This document shows, in pieces, positions 21,291 to 21,562 of a stretch of 21,562 bases of DNA. The translations under genes were made by a program, and so were the position numbers. Under the pieces are notes generated by a model, which was given only the letters and a program-made list of their open reading frames with translations, ran no database searches and was not told the origin of the DNA. Within the stretch, counting starts at the first letter, position 1; the number at the start of each line of letters is the position of its first letter. Source of the stretch: Rhizophagus sp. LPA8_4_AMF (lineage: Eukaryota; Glomeromycota; Glomeromycetes; Glomerales; Glomeraceae); contig JADRCO010001191.1 of NCBI GenBank assembly GCA_021464525.1, forward strand, positions 1-21,562, in the 5' to 3' direction.

Positions 21291-21404
21291 CTTGTTTTAT
21301 TATCACTAATTTTCTGAGCGTAAAATAGTAAAAATAATGGTGCAAGAATTTTTTTAAAAAAAAGAGATTCAAAAGGACGGCAGATAGCACAGGTCAAAGG
21401 CTGT

Positions 21405-21494
21405 TCAATCGGGCATATGCCTATTGATAACTATTTAGCTAATAGGTTAGCCAAAAATTAGTAATCAATAGGGTATATACCCGATTGATAACTA
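21405..21494. repeat. Pair of related palindromic elements
   Basis: The second element, 21464-21489, is a 26-bp palindrome with one mismatched pair, centred on GTATAC (ATCAAT-A-GGGTAT / ATACCC-G-ATTGAT). The first, 21405-21427, has the same outer TCAAT/ATTGA arms but a GGCAT/ATGCC core and is slightly asymmetric. Both are followed by the same TAACTAT. The arms keep pairing although the cores differ, which suggests a related mobile or structural element. The window ends 70 bp later, so its full extent is unknown. Confidence 0.6.
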
Positions 21495-21562
21495 TATAAA
21501 AAATTACGTTATCCAGATTGATCATATTTTTTAATTTAAATAAATTAGGTAATGTTTCAATA

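Noticed and set aside
1..21562. tRNA or rRNA genes
   Set aside because: I looked for GGTTCGA-type T-arm motifs and conserved rRNA stretches on both strands and found none with the needed partner elements.

Overview
The window is nuclear DNA of a fungus with a very AT-rich genome and many short spliceosomal introns (about 55-160 nt, GT...AG). The organism is most probably a Rhizophagus-like arbuscular mycorrhizal fungus (Glomeromycotina). This is inferred from gene content: a TKL-type kinase with an N-terminal four-cysteine module, and a decayed BTB-TLDc gene, both from families strongly expanded in that lineage. No database search was possible.

Layout. Positions 1-1058 hold no secure gene, but three phase-compatible exon-like blocks (366-571, +) may be the 3' end of a gene entering from the left. 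Positions 1059-2261 (-) are a three-exon short-chain dehydrogenase (DHRS12-like, 342 aa). Positions 2529-3596 (-) are a two-exon OXNAD1-like NAD/FAD oxidoreductase (316 aa). A gene-free 2 kb follows. Positions 5624-8898 (-) are a seven-exon SWIM zinc finger plus RING finger protein (911 aa). Its first exon, 687 codons, is nearly all a two-level tandem repeat of Ser/Thr/Gln/Glu-rich units carrying two alternating basic boxes. The repeat also continues upstream of the start codon behind one in-frame TAA.

From 9.1 to 17.9 kb there is no intact gene. This desert contains the remains of a BTB-TLDc gene (about 11.34-12.43 kb, +) with stops and frameshifts, a decayed transposase-like segment (about 15.8-16.28 kb, -, perhaps hAT), a 72-bp tandem duplication, an (AT)10 run and a C11 run.

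Positions 17924-20408 (+) are a ten-exon kinase-like gene (589 aa predicted). Its glycine loop, HRD and DFG motifs are all altered, so it may be a weak kinase or pseudokinase. Its C-terminal tail is spread over eight small exons joined only by phase-1 introns, including a 12-nt microexon, so single exons could be skipped without breaking the frame. The right end has a 20-bp four-copy tandem repeat and a pair of related palindromes.

The genes do not form an obvious pathway. The left half is metabolic and regulatory housekeeping-type genes, and the right half looks like an evolving accessory region. The strongest candidates for something new are the repeat architecture of the SWIM-RING protein and the skippable mini-exon tail of the kinase-like gene.
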